Source of the DNA: Lachnospiraceae bacterium
GTDB taxonomy: Bacteria; Bacillota; Clostridia; Lachnospirales; Lachnospiraceae
DNA length: 64,000 nt
Reading direction: 5' to 3'
NCBI GenBank assembly: GCA_022796795.1
Contig: JAAWJI010000008.1
Location: 1 to 64,000 of the forward strand
The notes under the pieces were generated by a model. The model did not search any database. It was not told the DNA's origin and saw only the letters and a list, made by a program, of their open reading frames with translations. Both the position numbers and the translations under genes were made by a program. Below are positions 54,215 to 62,694 of this stretch, one piece after another (the first letter of the stretch is position 1; every line of letters begins with the position of its first letter).

Positions 54215-54958
54215 CTATTCTGATATTTTGCTTCCTTCCCAATGGGAGGCCCACATCCCATAATATACCATACTAAACATGGTAAAGATACCATAAATAA
54301 GGATTGCCGATTTCATCTCCAGGATTGCATAGGATTCCCCTAAAATACCCTGCCAATAGGTATATGGAATTCTGGCTGTCCAGGAAACAGGGGTATATTT
54401 CCAGATAAAAGTTCCCAGATTCGTAAGCATCAGTGCACTGACAAGACCGGAAACGATTCCCATTCCGATTGATATCCCTTTTCCAAAATGAAATGCCAAA
54501 ATGATTTGCCATACGTAGAGAGGAATACTGCTGCACCACAGAAGCAATGCCGCAATCAAACAGTTCTCCATACTTACAGTCCTGTTCCCGAGAATTTTAC
54601 AGAACCCAAAACCAAATAGGACCGTTGTCAGGAATACGGAAAATAGGCTGCACAGCAGTAGAAGAAACAGCTTAGAAAGAAATGTCGCTGTCTTTCTGTG
54701 TAAAGCAAGGAGATTTTGACACTCTCCGGCATTTTGCTCCTGTTCCATGATACATGCCGTAAATATTCCAATCAAAGCAGGAAAGCCTGCTCCCACTGCC
54801 TGATAAAAGGCAATCACTTTCGTATTCTCGTCCCAAATGGAAATGGAATAATAAGCCAAAAACAATCCGCTTGTGAGGATCGGAATCAGAAGATGTGCAA
54901 GTGCAACAGAACTCCCTTTCATTTTCAGAAGGTCTGCCAGGAGAAATTTTTTAAGCAT
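54215..54958 (-). CDS. Lantibiotic immunity ABC permease, MutG/SpaG-like
   Basis: A 247-residue membrane protein with six helices, matching the permease partners of lantibiotic immunity transporters (SpaG/MutG, CprC). It begins MLKKFLLADLLKMKGSSVALAHLLIP. With the second permease and the ATPase it would expel or shed cationic peptides from the membrane. 2 bp separate it from the upstream permease, and its stop lies 11 bp from the regulator's start. Confidence 0.85.
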   Translation of the reverse strand: MLKKFLLADLLKMKGSSVALAHLLIPILTSGLFLAYYSISIWDENTKVIAFYQAVGAGFPALIGIFTACIMEQEQNAGECQNLLALHRKTATFLSKLFLLLLCSLFSVFLTTVLFGFGFCKILGNRTVSMENCLIAALLLWCSSIPLYVWQIILAFHFGKGISIGMGIVSGLVSALMLTNLGTFIWKYTPVSWTARIPYTYWQGILGESYAILEMKSAILIYGIFTMFSMVYYGMWASHWEGSKISE

Positions 54959-54960
54959 TT

Positions 54961-55701
54961 TTATTTCACCTCTCTCTTTTCAAACCATCTTAAAAAACAA
55001 ATTGTAGTGAATAAGAACCACAGGATAGACAGACAGATCCCCGGTACCACGATTCCTGTATCCAGGAATGGATTGCCAGCTTCTGCAGGGAGTCCGTTTG
55101 GCATGATGTGCAGAAACGGGCAGAGAACCCTCATGGGAATGGCGGAAACAAATAAATACCATTTTCCGGTTGATGCAAGAATCGTGCCGCCTACGGTGAG
55201 AAACAGACAAACCAGCAATTCTGCAACCATTCCAAAGCGGTCACTGAAAAACAGAAACAATGGGATTTCCCATAGCTGTGTAACTGTAAGAACCAGTACC
55301 GACAGGGTCGCTCCCGGGAGTGGAACACGGGTTGTCAGTAAAAAACCGCCCAGAGAGGCCCCTGTAAACAAAATCATATTGGATGCCAGAACTGCGCATC
55401 CGATAGAAATAATCTTGCCAAGCATTCGCTTCTTTTTGCTGCCGGGAACTGTGGTCAAATGATAATAGCCTGTTTTTTTCTCCCGCAGCATGGAGAGGTA
55501 GCAGATGATTGCGAGCATTCCGGGCAGCAGCAAGGTATACCACCAGTTCCAAACACTCTCCGCATAAGCATTTGTCATTCCGAGGGTAAGTACAAAGGCC
55601 AAAGCAAAGGTAAGCGTGGGAAACGCCCAGATCAATCCCCTGCTCATAGACCTTCCTGTTTTTTGATATTCCGCTTTTATAATATTAACCACAAATGTCA
55701 C
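54961..55701 (-). CDS. Lantibiotic immunity ABC permease, MutE/SpaE-like
   Basis: A 246-residue, six-helix permease of the SpaE/EpiE/MutE type (CprB in C. difficile), starting VVNIIKAEYQKTGRSM. The start is a GTG at 55701, which overlaps the end of the ATPase gene by 17 bp; a second in-frame GTG four codons on is also possible. Works with the neighbouring permease. Confidence 0.83.
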   Translation of the reverse strand: MTFVVNIIKAEYQKTGRSMSRGLIWAFPTLTFALAFVLTLGMTNAYAESVWNWWYTLLLPGMLAIICYLSMLREKKTGYYHLTTVPGSKKKRMLGKIISIGCAVLASNMILFTGASLGGFLLTTRVPLPGATLSVLVLTVTQLWEIPLFLFFSDRFGMVAELLVCLFLTVGGTILASTGKWYLFVSAIPMRVLCPFLHIMPNGLPAEAGNPFLDTGIVVPGICLSILWFLFTTICFLRWFEKREVK

Positions 55702-56398
55702 CCGTCTTTCTGTTTTCTTTTACCACATGCATAAAAAGTTCTTCCAGATTCTGTCCTTCTTCCAATGGACTTTCGTATCCTAAAATACCGTTTGAAATAA
55801 TTCCCACATCATCCGCGATCAGCTGTACCTCCGAGAGAATATGACTGGAAAGAATGACCGTAATGCCCTGTTCCGGGAAAGAACGGATCAATGCACGAAG
55901 CTCCTCGATTCCGATAGGATCCAATCCATTGGTAGGTTCATCCAAGATTAAAAGCTTTGGTTTACCCAGTAACGCCATGGCAATTCCAAGTCTCTGTTTC
56001 ATTCCCATGGAAAATTGTCCCGCTTTCTTTTTGCCTGTTCCGGTCAGCGATACGATTCGCAGTACGTTATCTATTCTTTTTTCATTCACGCCAAGTAATA
56101 AAGATCTGACTTTCAGATTCTCCCTTGCGGACAAATTATCATAAATCGGAGGGCTCTCAATCAGCGCGCCGATTTCTGACAATACCTCTCTGCTCCAAGG
56201 TTTTCCATCAAAAAAAATCTCACCTGATGTTGGCGAAAAAATTCCGGTCAGCATTTTTAAGGTGGTAGATTTTCCGGCTCCGTTGGGTCCAAGCAATCCA
56301 TAGACCGTCCCTTTCCTTACATGCATGGAGATTTTATTTACAGCCTTCTGTTTCTGAAAGATCTTACAGAGATCTGTGGTTTGAAGCATCATTTCCAT
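55685..56398 (-). CDS. Lantibiotic protection ABC transporter ATP-binding protein
   Basis: A 237-residue ATPase, first gene of the five-gene resistance unit. Walker A LLGPNGAGKST, Q-loop region SEIGALIESPPIYDNLSARENL, signature FSMGMKQRLGIAMAL, Walker B LLILDEPTNGLDP, H-loop LSSHILSE. It closely resembles CprA/SpaF/NisF-type immunity ATPases. ATG 56398 follows GAAGGA. The promoter with a response-regulator box lies just upstream. No lantibiotic structural or modification gene is present, so this is defence, not production. Confidence 0.9.
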   Translation of the reverse strand: MEMMLQTTDLCKIFQKQKAVNKISMHVRKGTVYGLLGPNGAGKSTTLKMLTGIFSPTSGEIFFDGKPWSREVLSEIGALIESPPIYDNLSARENLKVRSLLLGVNEKRIDNVLRIVSLTGTGKKKAGQFSMGMKQRLGIAMALLGKPKLLILDEPTNGLDPIGIEELRALIRSFPEQGITVILSSHILSEVQLIADDVGIISNGILGYESPLEEGQNLEELFMHVVKENRKTGDICG

Positions 56399-56427
56399 AT
56401 GGGATTCCTTCTTTCTTGTTTTTTTCC

Positions 56428-56462
56428 AGTATAAAAAGGAAAAATAAAGATTTCATGAAGAT
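56428..56462 (-). promoter_or_regulatory. Promoter with response-regulator direct repeat for the resistance operon
   Basis: Minus strand: ATCTT (56462-56458), 6 bp, ATCTT (56451-56447), 13 bp, then -10 TATACT (56433-56428). Two pentamers 11 bp apart, one helical turn, ahead of a -10 is the layout of spa- and nis-type boxes bound by SpaR and NisR. Confidence 0.65.
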
Positions 56463-56505
56463 TTCCGTGATTGGATAAATTCATGGAATATCCTGCTGGT
56501 CCTCT

Positions 56506-56715
56506 ATGGCCGCCGCAGGGCTTACGGATTGTCTGGAGCTGTTTCAGATCGTTGCGGATTTCAAGCCGGAAGAGAAGAAAGTGCTGGTCATCGACGAATT
56601 CCCATATCTTGTAAAGACAAACCCGGCCTTCTCGTCTATTTTGCAAAACGCATGGGATGAAATCCTGAAAGACAGCAATGTGATGCTGATCCTGTCTGGT
56701 TCCGCTATATTTACC
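56506..56715 (+). pseudogene. Fragment of an archaeal-type AAA ATPase (ATPase_2)
   Basis: About 65 codons carry the middle of an ATPase_2/DUF234-type protein: Walker B KVLVIDEFPYLVKTNP, then SILQNAWDEILKDSNVMLILSGS. Walker A and the C-terminal nuclease-like part are missing; after SGS the sequence changes to unrelated codons and enters the YobI-like remnant in another frame. It is a debris piece between the resistance operon and the decayed NTPase copy. Confidence 0.6.
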
Positions 56716-56735
56716 CCTATAAAGGGGAGCTGGAA

Positions 56736-58448
56736 ATGGACAATATGCAAATCGTTTTGGACGAGATGGGGAAGGAGTTAAACATCTCTTGGCCGGAGGT
56801 GGTAAAGAAGATTTTGGAGGAGGGGAGTATCTCCTTTGCTGAGAAGAAGGCGTATATAATGGATACCATTCTCATCTGTGCGGAGGAGGAATCCGAGGAA
56901 GAGGTAGTGTGGGAGAGCAGGCTTCAGGCCTTAAATGAGAATGCTTGTATCACAGGGTATATAAACGCACATGAAGATTTTATCCGGATTTCGGATGCGG
57001 AAGCAGCTCTTTGGGGATATATGACACTTCAGGTAAAGTTTGAAACCTGGCTGTATGAGGATACCTGCTTTAGAATGAGCCTGGGCGTATATGAGAACCA
57101 TCTGTACGTCCTGTCAGGGGAAAATATAGAGGCTGTCTGTAAGGCGCGCCTCCTTGCAGAGGGAGAGAACGGGACTTGGGATAATATGGCTACGCGGATA
57201 TTATCCAGAGAAGAGGAACCAATCTGTAGTTATGTGAAGAAGAATATGGATGTATTTCTCTATCTGCTAATGGAGAATGCAGGGGAAGGAGTAAGGGATC
57301 AAGAGGAAATTGTACTTCAGATCCTAAATGACAAAAATATATCTTTGGAGAAAAAGAAGAGCTATATAGCGTTGATGAAAAATTACGTTATCCGTTTAAG
57401 AGATATCCAGGATGTTTCCCTGTGGGATGGGCTGCTGGGATGCAGGGCGGTTTCTTATACTGAACAAAATATTCTGGATTATTATTTCAAAGGGGGAGAG
57501 CAGTGGTCGGATACGCTCATCGGATTTATCAATTAGGGTTCCGGGAAACTAAACTTTGCATTTCTCAGGCAGGATAAGAGCTATGGGGAAAGGGCCGAGA
57601 ATATTTTATGGAATTGTGTAATTGACTGTATGGAATTGAATAATGAGAAATATGAGGAGATTTTGTCCGGCATGTGGTTCTATTATAATGATTTTCCTAA
57701 ACAGGATTTTAGTGGGGACAAGATGGAAATTCTTATTCGCCGACAGATTATTCATATGACGGAAAAGAACCTAAAGCATATGCGGGAGAACTATCCAACT
57801 CAGACGATTTTCTTTGTCAAGACCAATATGGAAAAATATTTAGAGCTTCTTACGGAGGAGATTCTTTCCCGGGAAGAGCTGCTAAGCCTTCTGGAAGATA
57901 AAGATGTGACTGTGAGTACGAAAAAGAAGCTTCTGGATAAGACAAGCGAAAAGATTTCTGTAGTGGGAAAAAATTATACGCCTGCTGTAAAACAGAAAAT
58001 CCTGGCGGAACACTTTGATCCGGAAGATCTGGAATTTTTGCTACAAGACTATAAAAGGGAGCGGGAAAAGAAAACACAGGAACTTATTAGGAGCATAGCG
58101 GTTTCTTACATACAGGAAATTGGGGAACAGGGATACCAGGGGGCTCCTGGGCTGCTGCGGTATTTGTTGGGAGAAGAGACGCTGGGAATGGAAGAGAAAC
58201 AGCTGCTGCTTTCCCAAAATATTTCTGATTTTTCAAAGAAGGAAGCCATTTCCCTGCTAAGGCAGACAGGCCTTACCCAGATCCTTCCGGTTTTTGAAGG
58301 AAAGAATCCGCGGGTTGAAAAGTCTATGGTTATGGATAACCTGCTTCCAGCTTTTCAGAAAAAAGGCTGGATCGGTAAGGTTAAGGAGGATGAGGAGGGC
58401 GGTACTTTTTATCGGTTGTATAGCAGAGGAGGTAAGCTTTGCGGTTGA
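56736..58448 (+). pseudogene. Second, decayed C-terminal copy of the YobI-like NTPase
   Basis: From about 56790 the sequence aligns with codons about 715-1265 of the gene at 44494-48306 (WPEVVK, REEEPICSYVK, AYTEQNILDYYFKG, MEILIRRQIIHMTEKNLK, LPVFEGKNPR). The ATPase half is absent. A single in-frame TAG at 57534-57536 interrupts it; the spacing to the intact copy is unchanged, so this is a nonsense change, not a frameshift. The first 18 codons (from MDNMQIVLDEM) are unrelated. The 3' end is joined to remnants of a DHFR-family gene, giving a new C-terminus GGKLCG. Not expected to be functional, though a 272-codon frame from 57630 remains open. Confidence 0.88.
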
Positions 58449-58503
58449 TGAAAACACAGAGCTAAGACGGGATCACAGATTTGATTTATGAGCGCAGGTG
58501 ATG
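58440..58503 (+). pseudogene. 3' remnant of a second DHFR-family gene
   Basis: The bases after the YobI-like remnant align with 52065-52121, the end of the DHFR-family gene; by eye about 48 of 57 positions agree, including CACAGAGCTA, GACGGGAT and GATTTGATTTATG. The membrane-protein and Sel1 genes that separate the pair in the intact copy are absent. Confidence 0.8.
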
Positions 58504-58531
58504 GCGAAGAGTATCGGCCATTCACCTGCGC
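58492..58531. terminator. Hairpin between converging genes
   Basis: Arms GCGCAGGTGA-TGGC and GCCA-TTCACCTGCGC form a long stem. It lies between the NTPase remnant and the convergent AAA-ATPase gene, whose stop it overlaps; it may be a bidirectional terminator. Confidence 0.5.
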
Positions 58532-60108
58532 TTCACCTGTATTTCGATCCGGCAATGGTGCCTCCGCTCCCCTGCCGGGGCAGTTTTGTCATAGCTGATT
58601 CCCACCAGAAGCATATCACAGCCATAGCCTTGAAAAGCCTCCGGGTACCGTCTGCTCCGAATCTGTTCCAGGGCTCCCTCTGCTGACTGATTCCATTTGA
58701 GCTCGATGACCAGGATGGGAAGCAGGGAATCCTTTTTGGGAAGATACACAATATCCGCGTATCCGGCACCTGCCGGTAATTCTTCAAACAATATATATTC
58801 ATCCCCATAGCTAAAATAAGCACGTTTGATTACGCTTCGCAGAGCCTGTTCATTATTATAATACAAGGGCGACTCTTCCTCGTGAATTTTCTCAATCTGC
58901 CTTGCCACAGCCTCTTCCTTTCCGTGAATTGTATCATCTATGAGTTGTTCGCTTTCCCGAATCCGCCGGATGGTGTCATCCCGCTTTACCTGCCGGATGG
59001 CTCGGGCAAATTCCAGGCGTATTTCTTCGTTAGGAATTTGTACCGTCTGGGAACTTTCGTGGTAGGCCAGATATCCTAGGTGAATCAACAGGGTCAAAAC
59101 ATCGTCTCTGTCCCGAAACGTCACCAGGTCATTTGCAAAGCCATTGGGATTCACCTTTGTCTCCACGCCGCCGATCAGATCGGAAACTGTCTTACCCAAT
59201 CCGTCAAAATCCAGGCTGATATACCCCATCAGGCTTTCTGCAGCAGATGTCTGGGTCCAATAGGAATCAAAATCATCATAGAGGAGCGCTTTCATCACTG
59301 AATTGGGATTGTAGACAGATGCCAAATCCCGGAAGGAATACCCGTCGTACCACTGCTTCATTTTGTGAAAATCTCGGTGATATTCGTCGCATAGCCTTTG
59401 CACCTCATGTTCCGTAAATCCCACATAAGGCCCAAACTGTCTGGGCTTGATCATGGTATACTCCAGAAAGTCTGAGATGGCAGACTGGGAGCCGTCCTTC
59501 TGAATGGGCAGGATGCCGGTCATGTATGCTGCGGAAAATATTTTGCTTGTCATTCCACTGTTTTTAAACAGGGAACGAAGAAACTCCAGATATTTTCTTT
59601 GCAGGCTGGGGTGTTCCTTGGCTTCCCGAATGGGAGCATCCCATTCGTCAATAATCATGATAAATTTATTGCCGGCCGCTTTCGCGGCATTGGACAGGGT
59701 TGCCGCAAATCCTTCCCTGACCTTAAGCCTTGGATATTGTTCGGTAAGCTCCTGGATCACATTCCGCTGAATATAGGGCACCATATCTGCCAGAGACGCT
59801 TCCCCGATGGCCTCTGTCATATCCAGATAAATCACGTCATATTGATTTAGATGCTCCCGGTAATGGATATCCTGGGCGATTTCCAGACCGTCAAAAAGTC
59901 CGGAGGAATCACAGGTCCTGTCATAATAGGCGCATAGCATCTGAGCCGCAAAAGATTTTCCAAAGCGGCGGGGCCTGCTGACACAGGTCAATCGGCTTGG
60001 CGTATCAATGGTCTGATTGACCAGGCGGATTAAGCCTGTCTTATCCACATAGGTGTCATTTCGGATATCGGTAAAACCGCTGTTGCCTGGATTTAAGTAG
60101 ATTCCCAT
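58522..60108 (-). CDS. AAA-ATPase-like protein with PD-(D/E)XK nuclease domain
   Basis: A 528-residue protein with an AAA-ATPase_like domain (YVDKTGLIRLV, Walker A-like SRPRRFGKS at 44-52, Walker B IMIIDEWDAPI) and a C-terminal DUF1703-type PD-(D/E)XK domain. Its motif is visible as Asp452 (YADIVY), Glu469 and Lys471 (VIELKWN). The family is very common in multiple copies in gut anaerobes, often labelled as defence or mobile-element related, with unknown role. It is monocistronic and convergent with the NTPase remnant. Confidence 0.85.
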   Translation of the reverse strand: MGIYLNPGNSGFTDIRNDTYVDKTGLIRLVNQTIDTPSRLTCVSRPRRFGKSFAAQMLCAYYDRTCDSSGLFDGLEIAQDIHYREHLNQYDVIYLDMTEAIGEASLADMVPYIQRNVIQELTEQYPRLKVREGFAATLSNAAKAAGNKFIMIIDEWDAPIREAKEHPSLQRKYLEFLRSLFKNSGMTSKIFSAAYMTGILPIQKDGSQSAISDFLEYTMIKPRQFGPYVGFTEHEVQRLCDEYHRDFHKMKQWYDGYSFRDLASVYNPNSVMKALLYDDFDSYWTQTSAAESLMGYISLDFDGLGKTVSDLIGGVETKVNPNGFANDLVTFRDRDDVLTLLIHLGYLAYHESSQTVQIPNEEIRLEFARAIRQVKRDDTIRRIRESEQLIDDTIHGKEEAVARQIEKIHEEESPLYYNNEQALRSVIKRAYFSYGDEYILFEELPAGAGYADIVYLPKKDSLLPILVIELKWNQSAEGALEQIRSRRYPEAFQGYGCDMLLVGISYDKTAPAGERRHHCRIEIQVKRR

Positions 60109-60287
60109 GGCTGTTTCCCTCCCATTTCGTTTCTGGGGACAGAAGCTTGTTGCTAGTTCTATTCGTTATTATACACTTGAAAGTGCCGCTTCACAACACC
60201 ATAATTTGTGGATCGGTATAGATTCCTAGTTCCTATTTTTTAAAAAATCTGATTTTGGGAAATAGAACGACAGACAGATCCCTCCTC
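60109..60287. other. Gap between the AAA-ATPase and LacI genes
   Basis: 179 bp; it must hold the AAA-ATPase promoter. No clear -35/-10 pair or terminator could be assigned. Confidence 0.3.
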
Positions 60288-61292
60288 TCACGTAGATCTT
60301 CTCTTGATCACATGGGTAGAAACCTCAATTTTTGTAGGCACAGCCTTGGGCTGCCGGATCAGCTCTGCCAGCCGGTCCACCGCGATCTTCCCCATTTCCT
60401 TTTTAGGAACATGGATGGTGCTCAAGCTTGGCTCCACAATGTTGCTGAAATCAATATTGTCAAAGCCAATAATGGCAATGTCCTCGGGAATCCGGCAGCC
60501 TCTGGATTTCAGGGCCCGCATGGCTCCCACGGCGATCAGGTCGTTGTCTGCAAAGTAGCACTTGGCAAGAGCCTCCTTTTGCTCCAGGATTTCAATCATG
60601 TCCAGGAAGGCTCCCTCCACCGAGGGGGAAAGCCTGTGGACTATAGACTTGGAGGAGGACAGGCCAGCGTTTCGGATGGCATTGTAGAAGCCGGAGGCCC
60701 GCTCGTTAAAATTCATGATGGAGTAGGCGGAGCGGAGATATCCCGGCTGCTGCTGGGTCTTTTTGATGAGATAGGTGGTGGCCAGATAGGCCCCCTGCAC
60801 ATTGTTGATCAGCACATAGTTGGCCTGGATGGTTTCAAAATACACGTCCAGCACGACAATGGGAATGGACAGCTTCTGAAAGTGCCTGTAGTCCTCCGCA
60901 TGCATTTCCGTTCCCAGCAGAATGATGCCGCAGCAGTCGGAATATTGAATATTCTCGATCTGCTTTTGCAGCGTATCATCATCCCATACATAGTAAAAAT
61001 TCAGCTTATATCCCAGCTCCTTGCAGCGCTCGCTGACTCCGTCTGATAACTGGGAGAAAAAAGGAGTATCCATAACAACAGCTCCATGCTTTTTAAAGAA
61101 AACAAAATAGAGAGTGCCGATCACCTGATTTTTGGAGGATATGCGATAGAAGTCATATCCTTCCTTTTCTGCCGTGTCCAGAATGAGACGGCGGGTTTTC
61201 TGACTGACTCCTGGTTTATTGTTCAATGCCATAGAGACAGCTGCAGGTGAGATGCCCAGCTTCTCGGCTAGTTTTTTCGCGGTAATTCCCAT
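60288..61292 (-). CDS. LacI family transcriptional regulator
   Basis: A 334-residue regulator. The LacI helix-turn-helix is at 4-23 (AKKLAEKLGISPAAVSMALN), with hinge region KPGVSQKTRRLILDTAEKEGYDF. The periplasmic-binding-like effector domain follows. ATG 61292 is preceded by AAAGGAGAG. Divergent from the sugar-binding lipoprotein and RbsA-type ATPase genes, which it probably controls. Confidence 0.92.
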   Translation of the reverse strand: MGITAKKLAEKLGISPAAVSMALNNKPGVSQKTRRLILDTAEKEGYDFYRISSKNQVIGTLYFVFFKKHGAVVMDTPFFSQLSDGVSERCKELGYKLNFYYVWDDDTLQKQIENIQYSDCCGIILLGTEMHAEDYRHFQKLSIPIVVLDVYFETIQANYVLINNVQGAYLATTYLIKKTQQQPGYLRSAYSIMNFNERASGFYNAIRNAGLSSSKSIVHRLSPSVEGAFLDMIEILEQKEALAKCYFADNDLIAVGAMRALKSRGCRIPEDIAIIGFDNIDFSNIVEPSLSTIHVPKKEMGKIAVDRLAELIRQPKAVPTKIEVSTHVIKRRST

Positions 61293-61562
61293 GGTAACTC
61301 TCCTTTTTATGATAGGCAGAGATTCATTCCATCTCCCCTGCTGCCCTTTATTCAGGGATCGTGAGATATTTGGAATATCGTATGGACCAGGATAAAATTC
61401 CCTGTATCTAGTATATAGAAAAATAAAAAGAAGCGCAAGAATTAAGTAAATAATTCAGATAAAAATACTTAATTTTTGAAAGAAATTTAGTAAATGTTTT
61501 TATATAATTGAGGAACAAACAGGAGAGAAAATCTTGTAAAAAGAGAAGCGGAGGATATGAAA
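61293..61562. promoter_or_regulatory. Divergent control region of the LacI and sugar-transporter genes
   Basis: 270 bp, strongly A/T-rich toward the transporter. Candidate operators are GATATT-TGG-AATATC (61365-61379) and a set of related elements ATTAAGTAAAT (61441-61451), TACTTAAT (61466-61473) and ATTTAGTAAAT (61485-61495). A TATAAT lies at 61503-61508, without a well-spaced -35. Confidence 0.4.
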
Positions 61563-62648
61563 ATGAGAAAAAGCTTAAAAATGTTAGTTGGCGGAATGTT
61601 AGCAGCCACCATGCTGCTGGCAGGATGTGAGAACTCGGCTCCTTCCAATAGCCAGGGAGATACGGGAAATGCTCCTGCCCAAAGCAGCAATGCGGAGAGA
61701 GAGCAGAGCATGAAGATTGCGGTAATCCGGAATATGACAAGCTCGGATCATACCTCTCAGTTTTTTAAGGGGGCTACGGAGGAAGGCCAGGCCCTGGGAT
61801 ATACAGTGGATACCTTTATGAGCGATGGCGATGACGTAAAAATGCAGAACCTTATGGAGCAGGCCATGAATCAGGATTACGATATCTGGATTGTCTCCCA
61901 TGCCAATGAGGGATACCAGTATGACATTCTCTCCAAGGCTGTGGACAAGGGCATCAAGGTGGTGGGCTTTGACTGCGGCGGAGAGCATGTTCCGGGAGTG
62001 ACCTATACCTCTCAGAGCGATGGGGATCTGACAAAAATTTCCCTGGACGCCCTCATTGAGAAGGCAGAGGAAGAGGGAAAGACACAGCCGATTCAGATCC
62101 TGGAGGTAAATACCTTGGGAGCCATTGTTCCCTTTGATACCCGCCATGGGGTCGTTGAGGAATATGAGGCGGCAGGAAAGATCAAGGTGACCCAGATGAT
62201 TTCTCCTAACCTGGCCGGTGATTTTTACTCAGAGATTAATACGGCTATCACAGCAGCTGTAAATAACGGCGTGGAGTTTGACGGCGTATGGACTGCTTCT
62301 ACCAGCTTTTTGGATGCGATTATGGATGCCCTGCATGCTGCCAATAAAGAGGTTATTGTAACCGGTATTGATATCTCCGATACAGAAGTGGAACGTTTGA
62401 CAAGAGAACCCTCCTACTATTGCTGCGCGGCAGTAGACCCCTATGTGATCGGCATGGTGGATGTGCGGATCGGCGTTTTGAAGGCTTTGGGCGTGGACAC
62501 TCCCGAGGAGGTGCAGTTCCCGGCCGTAGGCGTATTCAATACAGATGTAAAGGAAGGAGACAGCATGGCTACTCTGGCAGGAACCATGGAAGGATTTGGA
62601 GAGTCTGACTTATATGATACGGAAGAGCTGCAGGCGATGCGGAAATAA
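61563..62648 (+). CDS. Sugar ABC transporter substrate-binding lipoprotein (RbsB type)
   Basis: A 361-residue periplasmic-binding protein of the type used by ribose/galactose/xylose importers. Signal peptide with lipobox LAGC (Cys about 22), short Ser/Asn/Gln linker, then the two-lobe fold starting MKIAVIRNMTSSDHTSQFFKGATEEG; the sugar is unknown. ATG 61563 is chosen because GGAGG lies about 8 bp before it, too near to the ATG at 61557. The ATPase gene follows 46 bp downstream. Confidence 0.9.
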   Translation: MRKSLKMLVGGMLAATMLLAGCENSAPSNSQGDTGNAPAQSSNAEREQSMKIAVIRNMTSSDHTSQFFKGATEEGQALGYTVDTFMSDGDDVKMQNLMEQAMNQDYDIWIVSHANEGYQYDILSKAVDKGIKVVGFDCGGEHVPGVTYTSQSDGDLTKISLDALIEKAEEEGKTQPIQILEVNTLGAIVPFDTRHGVVEEYEAAGKIKVTQMISPNLAGDFYSEINTAITAAVNNGVEFDGVWTASTSFLDAIMDALHAANKEVIVTGIDISDTEVERLTREPSYYCCAAVDPYVIGMVDVRIGVLKALGVDTPEEVQFPAVGVFNTDVKEGDSMATLAGTMEGFGESDLYDTEELQAMRK

Positions 62649-62694
62649 TGCTGTTTCTATTTCTTGCTGATAGGAAATTGAAAGGGATAAATGC

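Noticed and set aside
54716-55462. 248-codon plus-strand frame across the two permease genes
   Set aside because: Polar, motif-free translation, while both minus-strand permeases show regular membrane helices.
57530-57632. Frameshift in the second NTPase copy
   Set aside because: The distance between conserved flanks is the same 56 bases in both copies; the break is one in-frame TAG.
61328-61345. Possible distant copy of the tRNA-Leu 3' end as attR
   Set aside because: Only about a dozen scattered matches to the T-arm/acceptor sequence, with an extra base; consistent with chance.
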